The position numbers and the translations under genes were made by a program. A DNA stretch of 49,609 nt, from assembly GCF_000502835.1 (NCBI RefSeq), contig NZ_AYVL01000028.1, forward strand, positions 2,423-52,031. Direction: 5' to 3'. A model generated the notes under the pieces. The model searched no databases. It was not told where the DNA came from and saw only the letters and a program-made list of their open reading frames with translations. Source of the stretch: Mesorhizobium sp. LSJC280B00. GTDB lineage: Bacteria; Pseudomonadota; Alphaproteobacteria; Rhizobiales; Rhizobiaceae. Of the stretch, positions 1-8,555 are shown one piece after another. The stretch's first letter is position 1, and every line of letters begins with the position of its first letter.

Positions 1-777
1 ATAGGCGAAGACGAACAGGAACACGATCATGCCGAACCCATCCTTGATGGTCGCGTAAGGCGTGAAGGCGAGCGTGTCGGTCTTCGATTTGACCTCGATG
101 CCGGTCGGATTGTTCTGGCCGACGACGTGAAGCGCCCAGATGTGCAGCACGACGACGCCGGCGATCATGAACGGCAATAGGTAATGCAGCGCAAAGAAAC
201 GGTTCAGCGTCGGATTGTCGACCGCGAAGCCGCCGAGCAAAAGCTGCTGGATCCAGTCGCCGACCAGCGGGATGGCGGTGAAGAAGCCGGTGATGACGGT
301 GGCGCCCCAGAAGCTCATCTGGCCCCAGGGCAGCACATAGCCCATGAACCCGGTCGCCATCATCAAGAGGTAGATGATGCAGCCGAGGATCCACAGCAAC
401 TCGCGCGGCGCCTTGTAGGAGCCGTAGTAGAGGCCACGGAAAATATGGATGTAGACGGCGACGAAGAAGAACGACGCGCCGTTCGAATGCAGATAGCGCA
501 GCAGCCAGCCCGAATTGACGTCGCGCATGATCTTCTCGACCGAATCGAAGGCGAGAGTGCTGTCGGCCGCGTAGTGCATGGCCAGCACGATACCGGTCAG
601 GATCTGCGCCGCCAGCATGAGCGCGAGAATGCCGCCGAAGGTCCAGGCGTAATTCAAATTGCGCGGCACCGGATAGGCGATGAAGCTGTCATAGACCAGC
701 CGCGGCAGCGGCATGCGCGAATCGAACCAGCGTCCGATGCCGGTCTTGGGCGTATAGGTCGAGTGTCCCTCGCTCAT
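1..777 (-). CDS. petB: Cytochrome b of the bc1 complex (partial, C-terminus outside window)
   Basis: The minus strand encodes the first 259 residues of a cytochrome b, starting MSEGHSTYTPKTG and running off the left edge. Visible are the conserved early region (VPRNLNYAWTFG), the heme-binding helix pair (LAMHYAADS, then RYLHSNGASFFF and HIFRGLYYGS), and the Qo-site region GYVLPWGQMSFWG. In the complex this integral membrane subunit carries hemes bL and bH and oxidises ubiquinol. The start lies 16 bases beyond the stop of the Rieske gene, so the two are almost certainly co-transcribed in the usual petA-petB(-petC) order. In some rhizobia cytochrome b and c1 are fused (fbcH); that cannot be decided here. 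Confidence 0.95.
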   Translation of the reverse strand, partial: MSEGHSTYTPKTGIGRWFDSRMPLPRLVYDSFIAYPVPRNLNYAWTFGGILALMLAAQILTGIVLAMHYAADSTLAFDSVEKIMRDVNSGWLLRYLHSNGASFFFVAVYIHIFRGLYYGSYKAPRELLWILGCIIYLLMMATGFMGYVLPWGQMSFWGATVITGFFTAIPLVGDWIQQLLLGGFAVDNPTLNRFFALHYLLPFMIAGVVVLHIWALHVVGQNNPTGIEVKSKTDTLAFTPYATIKDGFGMIVFLFVFAY

Positions 778-793
778 GGAAATATCCCTTGCC

Positions 794-1354
794 TCAGCCG
801 ATACGGATCTTGGTGTCGGAAATGAACTGGAACACCGGCACCGCCATGTTCTCGGGCGCCGGCCCCTTCCGGATGCGGCCGGCGGTATCGTATACTGAAC
901 CGTGGCACGGGCAGAACCAGCCGCCGAAATCGCCTTCCTGGCCGAGCGGGATGCAGCCGAGATGGGTGCAGACCTGGATCATCACCATCCAGGCTTCCTT
1001 GCCCGGCGTGGTGCGGTTGGCGTCGGTTGCCGGGGCGTCGGCCGGCAAATTGGCGTTGCGGGCGATTGGATCCTTGAGCTCGGCGAGATTGACCGCCTCG
1101 CCGTCCTTCATCTCTTGCTCGGTGCGGTTGCGCACGACCACCGGCTTGCCCCGCCACTTCACAACGAGCGACATTCCTGGCGTCAGCGAAGAGACGTCGA
1201 CCTCCACCGAGGCAAGGGCCAGCGTCGAGGCATCCGGACGCATCTGATCGATGAACGGCCAAGCGACAGCGCCCGCGCCGACCACCGCCGCCATGCCGGT
1301 GGCGACGTAGAGAAAATCACGACGGTTGGGATCCTGGGTGTCGGTTGCGCTCAC
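794..1354 (-). CDS. petA: Ubiquinol-cytochrome c reductase Rieske iron-sulfur subunit
   Basis: This encodes a Rieske protein of 186 residues. It has a twin-arginine-like N-terminal anchor (RRDFLYVATGMAAVVGAGAV) and both [2Fe-2S] binding boxes, CTHLGC and CPCHGS, near the C-terminus. It passes electrons from ubiquinol to cytochrome c1 on the periplasmic side. I place the start at the GTG at 1354 (MSATDTQDPNRRDF), because a purine-rich GAAAGGA lies about 10 bases upstream and family members begin at this point. A longer in-frame ATG at 1411 would add 19 atypical residues. It is the first gene of the pet operon and cytochrome b follows directly. Confidence 0.95.
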   Translation of the reverse strand: MSATDTQDPNRRDFLYVATGMAAVVGAGAVAWPFIDQMRPDASTLALASVEVDVSSLTPGMSLVVKWRGKPVVVRNRTEQEMKDGEAVNLAELKDPIARNANLPADAPATDANRTTPGKEAWMVMIQVCTHLGCIPLGQEGDFGGWFCPCHGSVYDTAGRIRKGPAPENMAVPVFQFISDTKIRIG

Positions 1355-1634
1355 GGGTGCCTGATCCTTTCGTCTCTTCCGTGCCGGCGGCCGAGCCTGT
1401 TCCCCGCTCAATCACGCCGGCCCGACAGCGCATGGCGAACAGGCTAGCGAATTCCTCCGGCATTTGGGACTTGGGTTTATGCGTGAAGCCTGTTTTTGTC
1501 CAGACGGGTGAAGGCACAAGGGCAGATTGTCGCGGGGACGTAATTTGCCCAGCGGAACGATTGGAAAACAGCAGCAAAACCAAACGGCTGCGCTCACCTC
1601 GACAGCGGACGCTGGCCCGGTTTATCCTCGCCCT

Positions 1635-1991
1635 ATGGCGCATGTCATAGACCGCGACAAGTGGGCCGAAGCGCCCGACCACTGGCCCGACCACTGGCAG
1701 GGCGAGCTGCAATGCGGCGCCTACGGCTCCAACAGCTGCCTGATCTTCAACTACCTGCCCGAGATCGGCGGCGGCCCCAGGCTGCACAGCCACCCCTATT
1801 GCGAGATTTTTATCATCCGGACCGGGACCGGCCTGTTCACCGTCGGCGACCGGCAGATCGAGGCCACAGCCGGCCAGATCCTGATCGTGCCGCCGAACAC
1901 GCCGCACAAATTCACCAATCTCGGGCCAGGCCCGCTGGAAACCACCGACATACACGAGAACGGCAGCTTCATCACCGAGTGGCTGGAATAA
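1635..1991 (+). CDS. Cupin-domain protein
   Basis: This is a single-domain cupin of 118 residues. The first cupin motif is visible as RLHSHPYCEIFIIRTGTG, with His, His and Glu positions for a metal, and the second as PPNTPHKFTN. The middle segment GLFTVGDRQIEATAGQILIVP is the usual beta-barrel. The substrate cannot be inferred; small cupins of this type include isomerases, oxygenases and sensors. I chose the ATG at 1635 (MAHVIDRDKW). An upstream in-frame start at 1527 would add 36 low-complexity residues that do not look like coding sequence and would run into the pet promoter region. The 280 bases between petA and this gene presumably hold both divergent promoters. Confidence 0.8.
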   Translation: MAHVIDRDKWAEAPDHWPDHWQGELQCGAYGSNSCLIFNYLPEIGGGPRLHSHPYCEIFIIRTGTGLFTVGDRQIEATAGQILIVPPNTPHKFTNLGPGPLETTDIHENGSFITEWLE

Positions 1992-2018
1992 CGCTTCCCA
2001 AACCAGTTCCGGTTCGGA

Positions 2019-2333
2019 TCATGCGCTAGCGCCGAGCCTGGCCAGCACGGCCTTGGGAATGTTGTATTCCCGGATCACCGCGTCGTGCTTGCGCAGGCCG
2101 CAGAGTTCGCGCTGGATGAAATACCCGTGCACCGCTTCGGCTGCATCCCTGAGCAGCCGGGCACGGTCGACACTGTCGCAATTCTCGCGCAGCCTCGTCA
2201 ATGTTTCCTCGACGCGCCGGCCGGCGCGGCCGAGCGCTGCCGCCTTTTCACCGAGGATTTCATGGCCAAGCAGGTCCAACGCGCTCTCCTGCGCGCCGGA
2301 CCGTCCGAAATTCGATGGCATTCTCACCGCCAT
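2019..2333 (-). CDS. DUF6665-like small conserved protein
   Basis: This is a 104-residue soluble protein with no signal peptide or membrane segment. It is mostly helical, with the stretch GHEILGEKAAALGRAGRRVE followed by a conserved FIQRELCGLRKHDAVI block and a short tail. I recognise it, with moderate certainty, as the alphaproteobacterial DUF6665 family, which has no assigned function. The gene lies 24 bases downstream of an ABC exporter gene on the same strand and may be the last gene of that transcript. Nothing in it indicates a catalytic site. Confidence 0.65.
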   Translation of the reverse strand: MAVRMPSNFGRSGAQESALDLLGHEILGEKAAALGRAGRRVEETLTRLRENCDSVDRARLLRDAAEAVHGYFIQRELCGLRKHDAVIREYNIPKAVLARLGASA

Positions 2334-2357
2334 GATTTCACTCCGCTTTATAGAAAA

Positions 2358-4238
2358 CTACTCCGCCGGCCGGGTCTCGGCCAACGCGCTCTCTTCGTTG
2401 AACAGGAAGCCGCCGGACTGCCGCTTCCACAGCCTGGCATAGAGCCCGTCGAGCCCGACCAGCTCGTCATGCGTGCCTTGCTCGACGATGCGGCCCTCGT
2501 CGAGCACCACCAGCCGGTCGAGTGCCGCAATGGTCGATAGCCGATGCGCGATGGCGATGACCGTCTTGCCTTCCATCAGCCTTGCCAGATTTTCCTGGAT
2601 CGCCGCCTCGATGTCGGAATCGAGCGCCGAGGTCGCCTCATCGAGCACCAGGATCGGTGCATCCTTGAGGAAGACGCGGGCGATCGCCACGCGCTGGCGC
2701 TGGCCGCCGGAGAGCTTGACGCCGCGCTCGCCGACATAGGCCTCGTAGCCGATACGATCGCGATTGTCGCGCAGACCGAGGATGAACTCGTGCGCCTCGG
2801 CCTTCTTCGCTGCCGCGACCACCTCGGCGTCGGTCGCTTCCGGCATGCCGAGCTTGATGTTGTCGCGCAGCGAGCGGTGGAAAAGTGCCGTATCCTGGCT
2901 GACGACGCCGATATTGGCGCGCAGCGAATTCTGCGTGACCCTGGAGACGTCCTGCCCGTCAATGGTGATCTTGCCGCTCTCGAGGTCGTAGAGGCGCAGG
3001 ATCAGATTGACCAAGGTCGTCTTGCCGGCGCCGGACGGGCCGACCAGGCCGACCTTTTCGCCCGGCCGCACGACGAGGTCGATGCCGTCGAGCACGCCGG
3101 ACCCCTTGCCGTAGTGGAACTCGACATTGCTGACGTCGATGCGCCCGCCGACGACGACAATCTCTTTCGCGTCCGGCGCATCGGTCAGGCCGAGCGGCTG
3201 TGAGATCAGCGCCTTGGAGTTTTCCAGCACGCCGAGGTTCCGCAAGATGCCGTTGAGCTGCATCATCAGCCGGCCGAGCAGCATGTTCAGCCGCAGCACC
3301 AAAGACAGCGTGAAAGCCACGGCGCCGACTGTGATCGAGCCCTCGACCCAGAGATAAACGGCAAAGCAGGCGATCGCCGTGATCATAATGCCCGACAGCA
3401 TCGTCAGTGCCATGCGCACGCCGGTCAGCCGGCGGGTGAACGGGCGCAGCGCGTCGAGATAGATGTCGAAGCCGTTCCTGATGTAGCGGTCGTCGCCATC
3501 GGCCGAGAACAGTTTCAGCGTCTGCACGTTCGAATAGGAATCGACAAGGCGGCCGGTGATCATCGAGCCGGCTTCGGCGGTGGCTTCGGCATGCTTGCGG
3601 ATCGCCGGCAAATAGCGCCTGGCCAGCAAGCCGAAGGCGGTAATCCAGATCACCACCAGCACCGCCAGCCGGAGATCGAGCCCGGCGACCAGCGCCAGCG
3701 TCGTCACCGTATAGACGACCATGAACCAGACGACCTCGATGAAGCTTTCCATCAGATCGCCGGTCGCCTGTCCCGCCTGCCAGACCTTGGTCGCGATACG
3801 TCCGGCAAAGTCGTTCTGGAAGAAGGCGTAGGATTGGCGCGAGACATGGCGATGCGCCTGCCAGCGCACCAGATTATAGAAACCCGGCGTGATCGTCTGC
3901 TCGTCGACCAGCGCCGACAGGCCGACGACGATGGTGCGGATGACCAGCACCACCGCGATCATGAAGACAAGTTCCGGGCCGGCGGCAGTCCACAACGCGT
4001 GCCAGCTGCGTTCGCCGGGAAGCTGGTCGAGGATGTCGACCAGCCGCCCGACGAAATAGAACAGTCCGGCTTCGACTAACGGCGCGATGCCGCCGATCAG
4101 CAGCATGGCGAAGAAGGCGATCTTCGCCTGCCCGACATAATGCCAGAGGAAACCCCTGACGCCGGCAGGTGGCCGAAGGTCCGCAGGCTCCCGGAATGGA
4201 TAGACCCAGTTCTCGAACCAGCGGTAGATGGCAGTCAT
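2358..4238 (-). CDS. ABC exporter, fused TMD-NBD (second of tandem pair)
   Basis: This is a 626-residue half-transporter of the type I exporter family. An N-terminal six-helix membrane domain (roughly residues 30-330) is followed by a nucleotide-binding domain. The ATPase motifs are intact: Walker A GPSGAGKTTL, signature LSGGQRQRVAIAR, Walker B PILVLDEATSALD and the H-loop IAHRLSTIA. The start ATG overlaps the stop of the upstream paralogue by four bases (ATGA), so the two are translationally coupled and could form a heterodimer. Both partners have complete catalytic sites, so neither is an obviously degenerate half. The substrate is unknown; annotation as multidrug or lipid exporter would be a guess. 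Confidence 0.93.
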   Translation of the reverse strand: MTAIYRWFENWVYPFREPADLRPPAGVRGFLWHYVGQAKIAFFAMLLIGGIAPLVEAGLFYFVGRLVDILDQLPGERSWHALWTAAGPELVFMIAVVLVIRTIVVGLSALVDEQTITPGFYNLVRWQAHRHVSRQSYAFFQNDFAGRIATKVWQAGQATGDLMESFIEVVWFMVVYTVTTLALVAGLDLRLAVLVVIWITAFGLLARRYLPAIRKHAEATAEAGSMITGRLVDSYSNVQTLKLFSADGDDRYIRNGFDIYLDALRPFTRRLTGVRMALTMLSGIMITAIACFAVYLWVEGSITVGAVAFTLSLVLRLNMLLGRLMMQLNGILRNLGVLENSKALISQPLGLTDAPDAKEIVVVGGRIDVSNVEFHYGKGSGVLDGIDLVVRPGEKVGLVGPSGAGKTTLVNLILRLYDLESGKITIDGQDVSRVTQNSLRANIGVVSQDTALFHRSLRDNIKLGMPEATDAEVVAAAKKAEAHEFILGLRDNRDRIGYEAYVGERGVKLSGGQRQRVAIARVFLKDAPILVLDEATSALDSDIEAAIQENLARLMEGKTVIAIAHRLSTIAALDRLVVLDEGRIVEQGTHDELVGLDGLYARLWKRQSGGFLFNEESALAETRPAE

Positions 4239-6154
4239 TCGGCGGCTTCACCCTTGACGAGTGCATCGTTGGCGGCTGCATCGTTGGCAGAGGGGCCGTC
4301 GTCGAGCAGGAAGCCGCCCGACTGGCGCTGCCAGAGCTGGGCGTAGAGCCCGCCGCTGGCAATCAGTTCCTCATGCGAACCTTCCTCGATGACGCGGCCC
4401 TTGTCCATGACGACGAGCCGGTCCATGGCGGCGATCGTCGACAGCCGGTGCGCAATGGCGATGACGGTCTTGCCTTGCATCAGTCTGTAGAGGTTCTCCT
4501 GGATGGCCGCCTCGGCCTCGGAATCTAGGGCGGAGGTCGCTTCGTCGAGGATAAGGATTGGTGCGTCCTTCAGCATAACACGGGCTATGGCGATGCGTTG
4601 CCGCTGGCCGCCGGACAATTTGACGCCGCGATCACCGACATGCGCGTCGAAACCCTTTCGACCGTTAGAATCCGACAATCCGGCGATGAAATCCAGCGCC
4701 TCGGCGCGCCGCGCCGCCTCGATCAGCATCTGGTCACTGGCGTCCGGCCGGCCATAGAGGATATTCTCGCGCACCGAGCGATGCAGCAGCGAGGTGTCCT
4801 GCGTGACCATGCCGATCTGGGCGCGCAGCGAGTCCTGCGTCACCGCCGCAATGTCCTGGCCGTCGATGAGGACCTTGCCGCTTTCGAGGTCATAGAAGCG
4901 CAACAGAAGATTGACCAGCGTCGACTTGCCGGCACCCGAACGGCCGACGATGCCGACCTTCTCGCCCGGCTTCACCGTCAGCGACAGGCTTTCGATCACG
5001 CCCTTCTGCTTGCCATAATGGAAGCGGATGTCCTCAAAACGGATCTCGCCCTTGGTCACGGCAATATCCTTGGCGCCAGGCCGGTCTTCGACGAGGCGCG
5101 GCAGCGAGATCGAGGCGATGCCGTCCTGCACCGTGCCGATATTCTCGAACAGCGTGGACATCTCCCACATGATCCATTGCGACATGCCCCAGAGCCGAAG
5201 CACGAGGCCGATGACCAGGGCGACGGCGCCGATCGTCACGGCTTGGCCGAGCCACAGCCATAGCGAGATTGCGGTGACCGAAAACAACAGCAGCGAATTC
5301 AGGACGTAGAGCAGGCCGTAGAGCTGTGTCACCAGCCGCATCGACCGGTAGACTGTATCGAGAAAGCCGGCCATACCGTCCTTGGCGAAGGATGCCTCGC
5401 GCCGCGCATGCGAGAACAGCTTGACCGTCTGGATGTTGGAGTAGCTGTCGACGACACGGCCGGTCATGGTTGAGCGCGCATTGGCCTGCTCCTCGCCGAC
5501 CTTGCCCAGCCGCGGGATGAAATAGCGCAACAGCAGGACATATCCGGCAAGCCAGACGGCAAGCGGCGCAGCCAGCCGCCAGTCTGCCGAGCCGACAATG
5601 AACAGCATGCCGAGAAAATAGACGACGATATAGTTGAGCACATCGATGAGCTTGATGACGCACTCGCGCACCGCGAGCGCGGTCTGCATCAGCTTGGTCG
5701 CGATGCGCCCGGCAAACTCGTCCTGATAGAAGCTCATTGACTGCTTGAGCAGATAGCGATGCACCTGCCAGCGGATACGCATCGGATAATTACCCATCAG
5801 CGTCTGCTGGTTGAGCAGCGAATGGAACCAGACCGTCGCCGGCAGCGCGAAAATCACGATGAAGGCCATGCCGACCAGCTTCAAGCCTTCGGTCTGCAGG
5901 AACGTCTCGCGATTCTGTCCGGACAGCCAGTCGACGATCCGGCCCATGAAGCCGAACATCCACACCTCGGCAAGGGCGATGGCCGTCACCAGTACCGCAT
6001 CGAGAGCGATGTAGGGCCACGCGCCGCGCGTATAATGCACGCAGAAGGCGATCAGTGTCCGCGGCGGCTCGACCGGCTCCTTGGCAGGGAACGGATCGAG
6101 CCTTTTTTCAAACCAGCTAAACATAGAGATGCTCACAATACTGTTTCCGCTCAC
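4235..6154 (-). CDS. ABC exporter, fused TMD-NBD (first of tandem pair)
   Basis: This is a 639-residue type I ABC exporter, paralogous to the gene that follows it. Both proteins begin with a WFE-containing segment and a proline-rich stretch before the first helix. Motifs are Walker A GRSGAGKSTL, signature LSGGQRQRIAIAR and Walker B PILILDEATSALD, all complete. Three starts are possible: GTG at 6154, GTG at 6136 (preceded by GGAAA), and ATG at 6124 (MFSWFEKRLDPF). I give 6154 because it overlaps the upstream gene's stop as GTGA, which suggests coupling. The 6124 start would fit the paralogue's N-terminus equally well. Confidence 0.92.
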   Translation of the reverse strand: MSGNSIVSISMFSWFEKRLDPFPAKEPVEPPRTLIAFCVHYTRGAWPYIALDAVLVTAIALAEVWMFGFMGRIVDWLSGQNRETFLQTEGLKLVGMAFIVIFALPATVWFHSLLNQQTLMGNYPMRIRWQVHRYLLKQSMSFYQDEFAGRIATKLMQTALAVRECVIKLIDVLNYIVVYFLGMLFIVGSADWRLAAPLAVWLAGYVLLLRYFIPRLGKVGEEQANARSTMTGRVVDSYSNIQTVKLFSHARREASFAKDGMAGFLDTVYRSMRLVTQLYGLLYVLNSLLLFSVTAISLWLWLGQAVTIGAVALVIGLVLRLWGMSQWIMWEMSTLFENIGTVQDGIASISLPRLVEDRPGAKDIAVTKGEIRFEDIRFHYGKQKGVIESLSLTVKPGEKVGIVGRSGAGKSTLVNLLLRFYDLESGKVLIDGQDIAAVTQDSLRAQIGMVTQDTSLLHRSVRENILYGRPDASDQMLIEAARRAEALDFIAGLSDSNGRKGFDAHVGDRGVKLSGGQRQRIAIARVMLKDAPILILDEATSALDSEAEAAIQENLYRLMQGKTVIAIAHRLSTIAAMDRLVVMDKGRVIEEGSHEELIASGGLYAQLWQRQSGGFLLDDGPSANDAAANDALVKGEAAE

Positions 6155-6693
6155 GCGGCACGCGAACGGACGAGGTGCCCAGACCGCATGGCGTCAAGGA
6201 CCGGCGATACGGAATCGTCCGCCTCGCCGGTCCTGCTTCGCGCTATATAGGTTGTCGCGGGCCTTTCGCCGACAGTCTCGTTTGACGATGCTGACGACGT
6301 TTTGACGATCCGGATTTTCGCGCTGGTTTTTGCACCAGGCCGGATCAGCCTGATGATCCGGCGCACCAGCGACGGCCGGCTATAGTCCGGAACGGCGCGC
6401 GAGAAATCGACGTCCGGCAGCATGCCGCGATGCGGACGCCGGCGGGTCTCGGCGTGAACCGCCGACGAGTAGGTCTCGCCGATCAAAAGCGCCCAGGTCG
6501 CAGTCTTGCGCTCGTGCAGGCTTCTTGAGCCGGGTATTCTACATGGATCGAACATCGGTCCGTCCTCCAGTTGAAGATGCAGGTAGAAGGGTGAACCAAC
6601 CCAGGCCGCGGGCACGCGCGGCGCGGCAAAGGTGGCATCGGTCGAAGCGTGTTCAGGTGGGGCGTTCAGCCCCTTCCACAGCTTGAAAAACAT
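6151..6693 (-). CDS. Hypothetical protein upstream of the ABC exporter pair
   Basis: This is an unrecognised 180-residue protein starting MFFKLWKGLNAPPEH. It has no clear signal peptide or membrane span. The middle is rich in Arg and the C-terminal third is basic and low in hydrophobics, so it may be largely disordered. Support for it being real comes from context: an AAGGAA ribosome binding site eight bases before the ATG, and a stop codon overlapping the exporter's GTG as GTGA. Against it, the composition is unusual and I recognise no family. If real, it would be the first gene of a three- or four-gene minus-strand operon. Confidence 0.5.
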   Translation of the reverse strand: MFFKLWKGLNAPPEHASTDATFAAPRVPAAWVGSPFYLHLQLEDGPMFDPCRIPGSRSLHERKTATWALLIGETYSSAVHAETRRRPHRGMLPDVDFSRAVPDYSRPSLVRRIIRLIRPGAKTSAKIRIVKTSSASSNETVGERPATTYIARSRTGEADDSVSPVLDAMRSGHLVRSRAA

Positions 6694-6976
6694 CGCAGGA
6701 TTCCTTCAAAGGCCGAAAAAGGTTTCGGCGGGAATCGGTGCGATTGAAGTCTAGAAGGTCAGGAGAATCGTCGTACCGAAACCGCCGTCGGGCTGGTAAG
6801 CCCACGAGAGGGGTGGTGGATGTGCATGGCCATCATGAATTACCCCTCCATCGGTTCGGGTTGACAATGCTGGCCGTATAACCGACTTCGCAGAAAATGA
6901 CCACCCGCCAGTCCAGGAATTTCCAAAACCGCGAGAGCTCTGTGGCTGATCTGCCACTTATTAGAAAGACGCGGAA

Positions 6977-7435
6977 ATGAACGACCGTCTCCGCATCGCG
7001 CTCTATCAGCCTGATATCGCCGGCAACACCGGGACAATCCTGCGCTTCGCCGCTTGCCTCGGTCTCGGCGTCGACATCATCGAACCGGCGGGCTTCCCGC
7101 TCGGTGACCGGGCGCTGAAACGGGCCGGCATGGACTACCTCGAAATGGCGGCGCTGACCCGCCATGTCGACTGGCACGCCTTCGAGGACTGGCGCAAGCT
7201 TGCCATGCGGCGGCTGGTGCTGCTGTCGACCAAAGCAGCTGCCGCCTACACGGATTTCGCTTTTGCCGGCGACGACATTCTCTTGTTCGGCCGTGAATCC
7301 GCAGGCGTGCCGGACGCCGTTCACGAGGCGGCGGATGCGCGACTGATCATCCCGATGCAGCCCGGCGCGCGCAGCATCAACGTCGCGCTTTCCGTTGCAA
7401 TGGTGGCGGCCGAGGCGATCCGGCAGCTCCGCTAG
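6977..7435 (+). CDS. trmL: tRNA (cytidine(34)-2'-O)-methyltransferase TrmL
   Basis: This 152-residue protein is a minimal SPOUT (trefoil-knot) methyltransferase. The N-terminus IALYQPDIAGNTGTILRFAA is characteristic of TrmL, and the knot carries LFGRESAGVP and the S-adenosylmethionine loop MQPGARSINVALSVAM. The enzyme 2'-O-methylates the wobble nucleotide of tRNA-Leu isoacceptors in known members. The length matches TrmL (about 155 residues). It lies divergent from the hypothetical/ABC operon across a 283-base gap. In rhizobia it is often close to the pet genes, as here. Confidence 0.93.
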   Translation: MNDRLRIALYQPDIAGNTGTILRFAACLGLGVDIIEPAGFPLGDRALKRAGMDYLEMAALTRHVDWHAFEDWRKLAMRRLVLLSTKAAAAYTDFAFAGDDILLFGRESAGVPDAVHEAADARLIIPMQPGARSINVALSVAMVAAEAIRQLR

Positions 7436-7541
7436 GATGTGTACGCGATCGCCGGCCGCAGCGACCAAGGCGTCATCCTCACGCAACACTGCGTCCTCTC
7501 CGGTCATTCTCATCCAGACGCCCATCGCCTTCTCCTGCCGT

Positions 7542-7570
7542 TTGCATCTTCGAGGCTTCTTCGCTACAAG
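7542..7570 (+). promoter_or_regulatory. Candidate sigma-70 promoter of soxR
   Basis: TTGCAT at 7542-7547 and TACAAG at 7565-7570 are separated by 17 bases. This places a start point near 7577, inside the sox box that follows, so SoxR bound there would repress or modulate its own gene. It is inferred from consensus only. Confidence 0.4.
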
Positions 7571-7587
7571 CTCAACTTAACTTGAGG
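7571..7587. promoter_or_regulatory. SoxR operator (sox box)
   Basis: The sequence CTCAACTTAACTTGAGG differs by one base from the matching 17 bases of the Escherichia coli soxS operator (CTCAAGTTAACTTGAGG). It is a near-perfect palindrome centred on TTAA. It lies directly upstream of soxR, as expected for autoregulation in non-enteric bacteria. On the minus strand a TTGACC (7591-7586) abuts the box, followed 19 bases later by a weak TAGCGA. That mirrors the long-spacer geometry of SoxR-activated promoters. Confidence 0.85.
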
Positions 7588-7605
7588 TCAAGCGGAAAAT
7601 CGGAG

Positions 7606-8049
7606 ATGGCTGCGGCAACGGAATTAACAGTCGGCCAGGTGGCGATGCGCAGCGGCGTGGCGGTGTCGGCGCTGCATTTCTACGAAGCACGCGGGCTGAT
7701 CCGCAGCCACCGCACATCAGGCAACCAGCGGCGTTACGGCCGCGACGTGCTGCGACGGGTGGCGATCATCAAGGTAGCGCAGGAGGTCGGCATTTCGCTG
7801 GCCGAGATCGGCACAGCCCTTCGATCATTGCCTGAAGGCCGGACGCCGACGCGCGAGGATTGGAACCTGCTTTCGACGGCTTGGCGCGACGACCTCGACC
7901 AGAAAATTAGTCAGCTCAAGAAGCTGCGCGACGGGCTGAGCGACTGCATCGGCTGCGGCTGCATGTCGATCGACAAATGTCCGCTGCGGAATAAGAACGA
8001 CAGGCTGGCAAGGGACGGCGCGGGCGCCCGCAGGCTGGTCGTGCGTTGA
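7606..8049 (+). CDS. soxR: Redox-sensitive transcriptional activator SoxR
   Basis: This is a MerR-family regulator of 147 residues. The N-terminal winged helix includes LTVGQVAMRSGVAVSALHFY and the RRYGRDVLRRVAII wing, followed by a dimerisation helix. The C-terminal cysteines are the SoxR [2Fe-2S] cluster ligands, Cys114, Cys117, Cys119 and Cys125 (CIGCGC then DKC). The oxidised cluster activates transcription in response to redox-cycling compounds. I chose the ATG at 7606. The TTG at 7582 is in frame but lies inside the sox box. No soxS is visible, consistent with non-enteric SoxR controlling its targets directly. Confidence 0.93.
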   Translation: MAAATELTVGQVAMRSGVAVSALHFYEARGLIRSHRTSGNQRRYGRDVLRRVAIIKVAQEVGISLAEIGTALRSLPEGRTPTREDWNLLSTAWRDDLDQKISQLKKLRDGLSDCIGCGCMSIDKCPLRNKNDRLARDGAGARRLVVR

Positions 8050-8168
8050 AGCCATGACGGTCTGGACGGGTTCAGCGAACTTATCCTGTCCGTTAGTCAC
8101 TATACAGTCTTGTGAAGGTCATGTGCCCGTGCTTGATACGCCCCTGCAACTAACCTTGGGGGGCAGAA

Positions 8169-8519
8169 TTGAAATTTGCATACAAGACTTACGCCGCGTT
8201 GCTTGGCGCCATTGTGTTGGCTGGATGCATGCCGAGCGAAGGTGAATGGAATACGGCAAGGACTTTGGTTCAGGGCAGTCCTGCCATGTATAAGAAAGTG
8301 CTTACGGAATGCATCAGGCATTCGGAGCAATCGCCTCTCAGTTCGAAGCAGGAAGCTGGCAAGATCATGAATGTCAGCGCAGCCGCGGCGCCACGTGTCT
8401 GGTGCGGAAGAACCGTGCGGGCCTTCGCGAATGGGCGCCTGACGTATGCCGAGATGAAACGAGCGCATCTTGGAACGGGCGACAGAAGCGTGTTTATCAA
8501 GATCGTTCAGGGCAGATGA
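8169..8519 (+). CDS. Small predicted lipoprotein
   Basis: This is a 116-residue protein with a short signal peptide (MKFAYKTYAALLGAIVLAGC) ending in a lipobox LAGC, so it is probably a lipoprotein. Two further cysteines (TECIRH and VWCGRT) could form a disulfide in the periplasm. The start is a TTG at 8169 preceded by a run of six G bases that can serve as ribosome binding site. A 7-bp hairpin (8507-8513 with 8524-8530) overlaps the stop codon but has no T tract. I do not recognise the family. Confidence 0.65.
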   Translation: MKFAYKTYAALLGAIVLAGCMPSEGEWNTARTLVQGSPAMYKKVLTECIRHSEQSPLSSKQEAGKIMNVSAAAAPRVWCGRTVRAFANGRLTYAEMKRAHLGTGDRSVFIKIVQGR

Positions 8520-8555
8520 ACTAGCCCTGATACGTTCAGCCTCGAGACCGGAGCG

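Noticed and set aside
6751..6957. A 68-residue minus-strand frame between the hypothetical gene and trmL
   Set aside because: It has no ribosome binding site that I can see and lies in the divergent promoter region. Its end (PDGGFGTTILLTF) vaguely resembles a histidine kinase tail, but not enough to call a relic.
7436..7525. A minus-strand start with a good AGGAG site downstream of the sox box
   Set aside because: Only about 30 codons lie outside trmL before the frame becomes antisense to it, and I recognise nothing. It is kept as part of the sox box observation but not as a gene.
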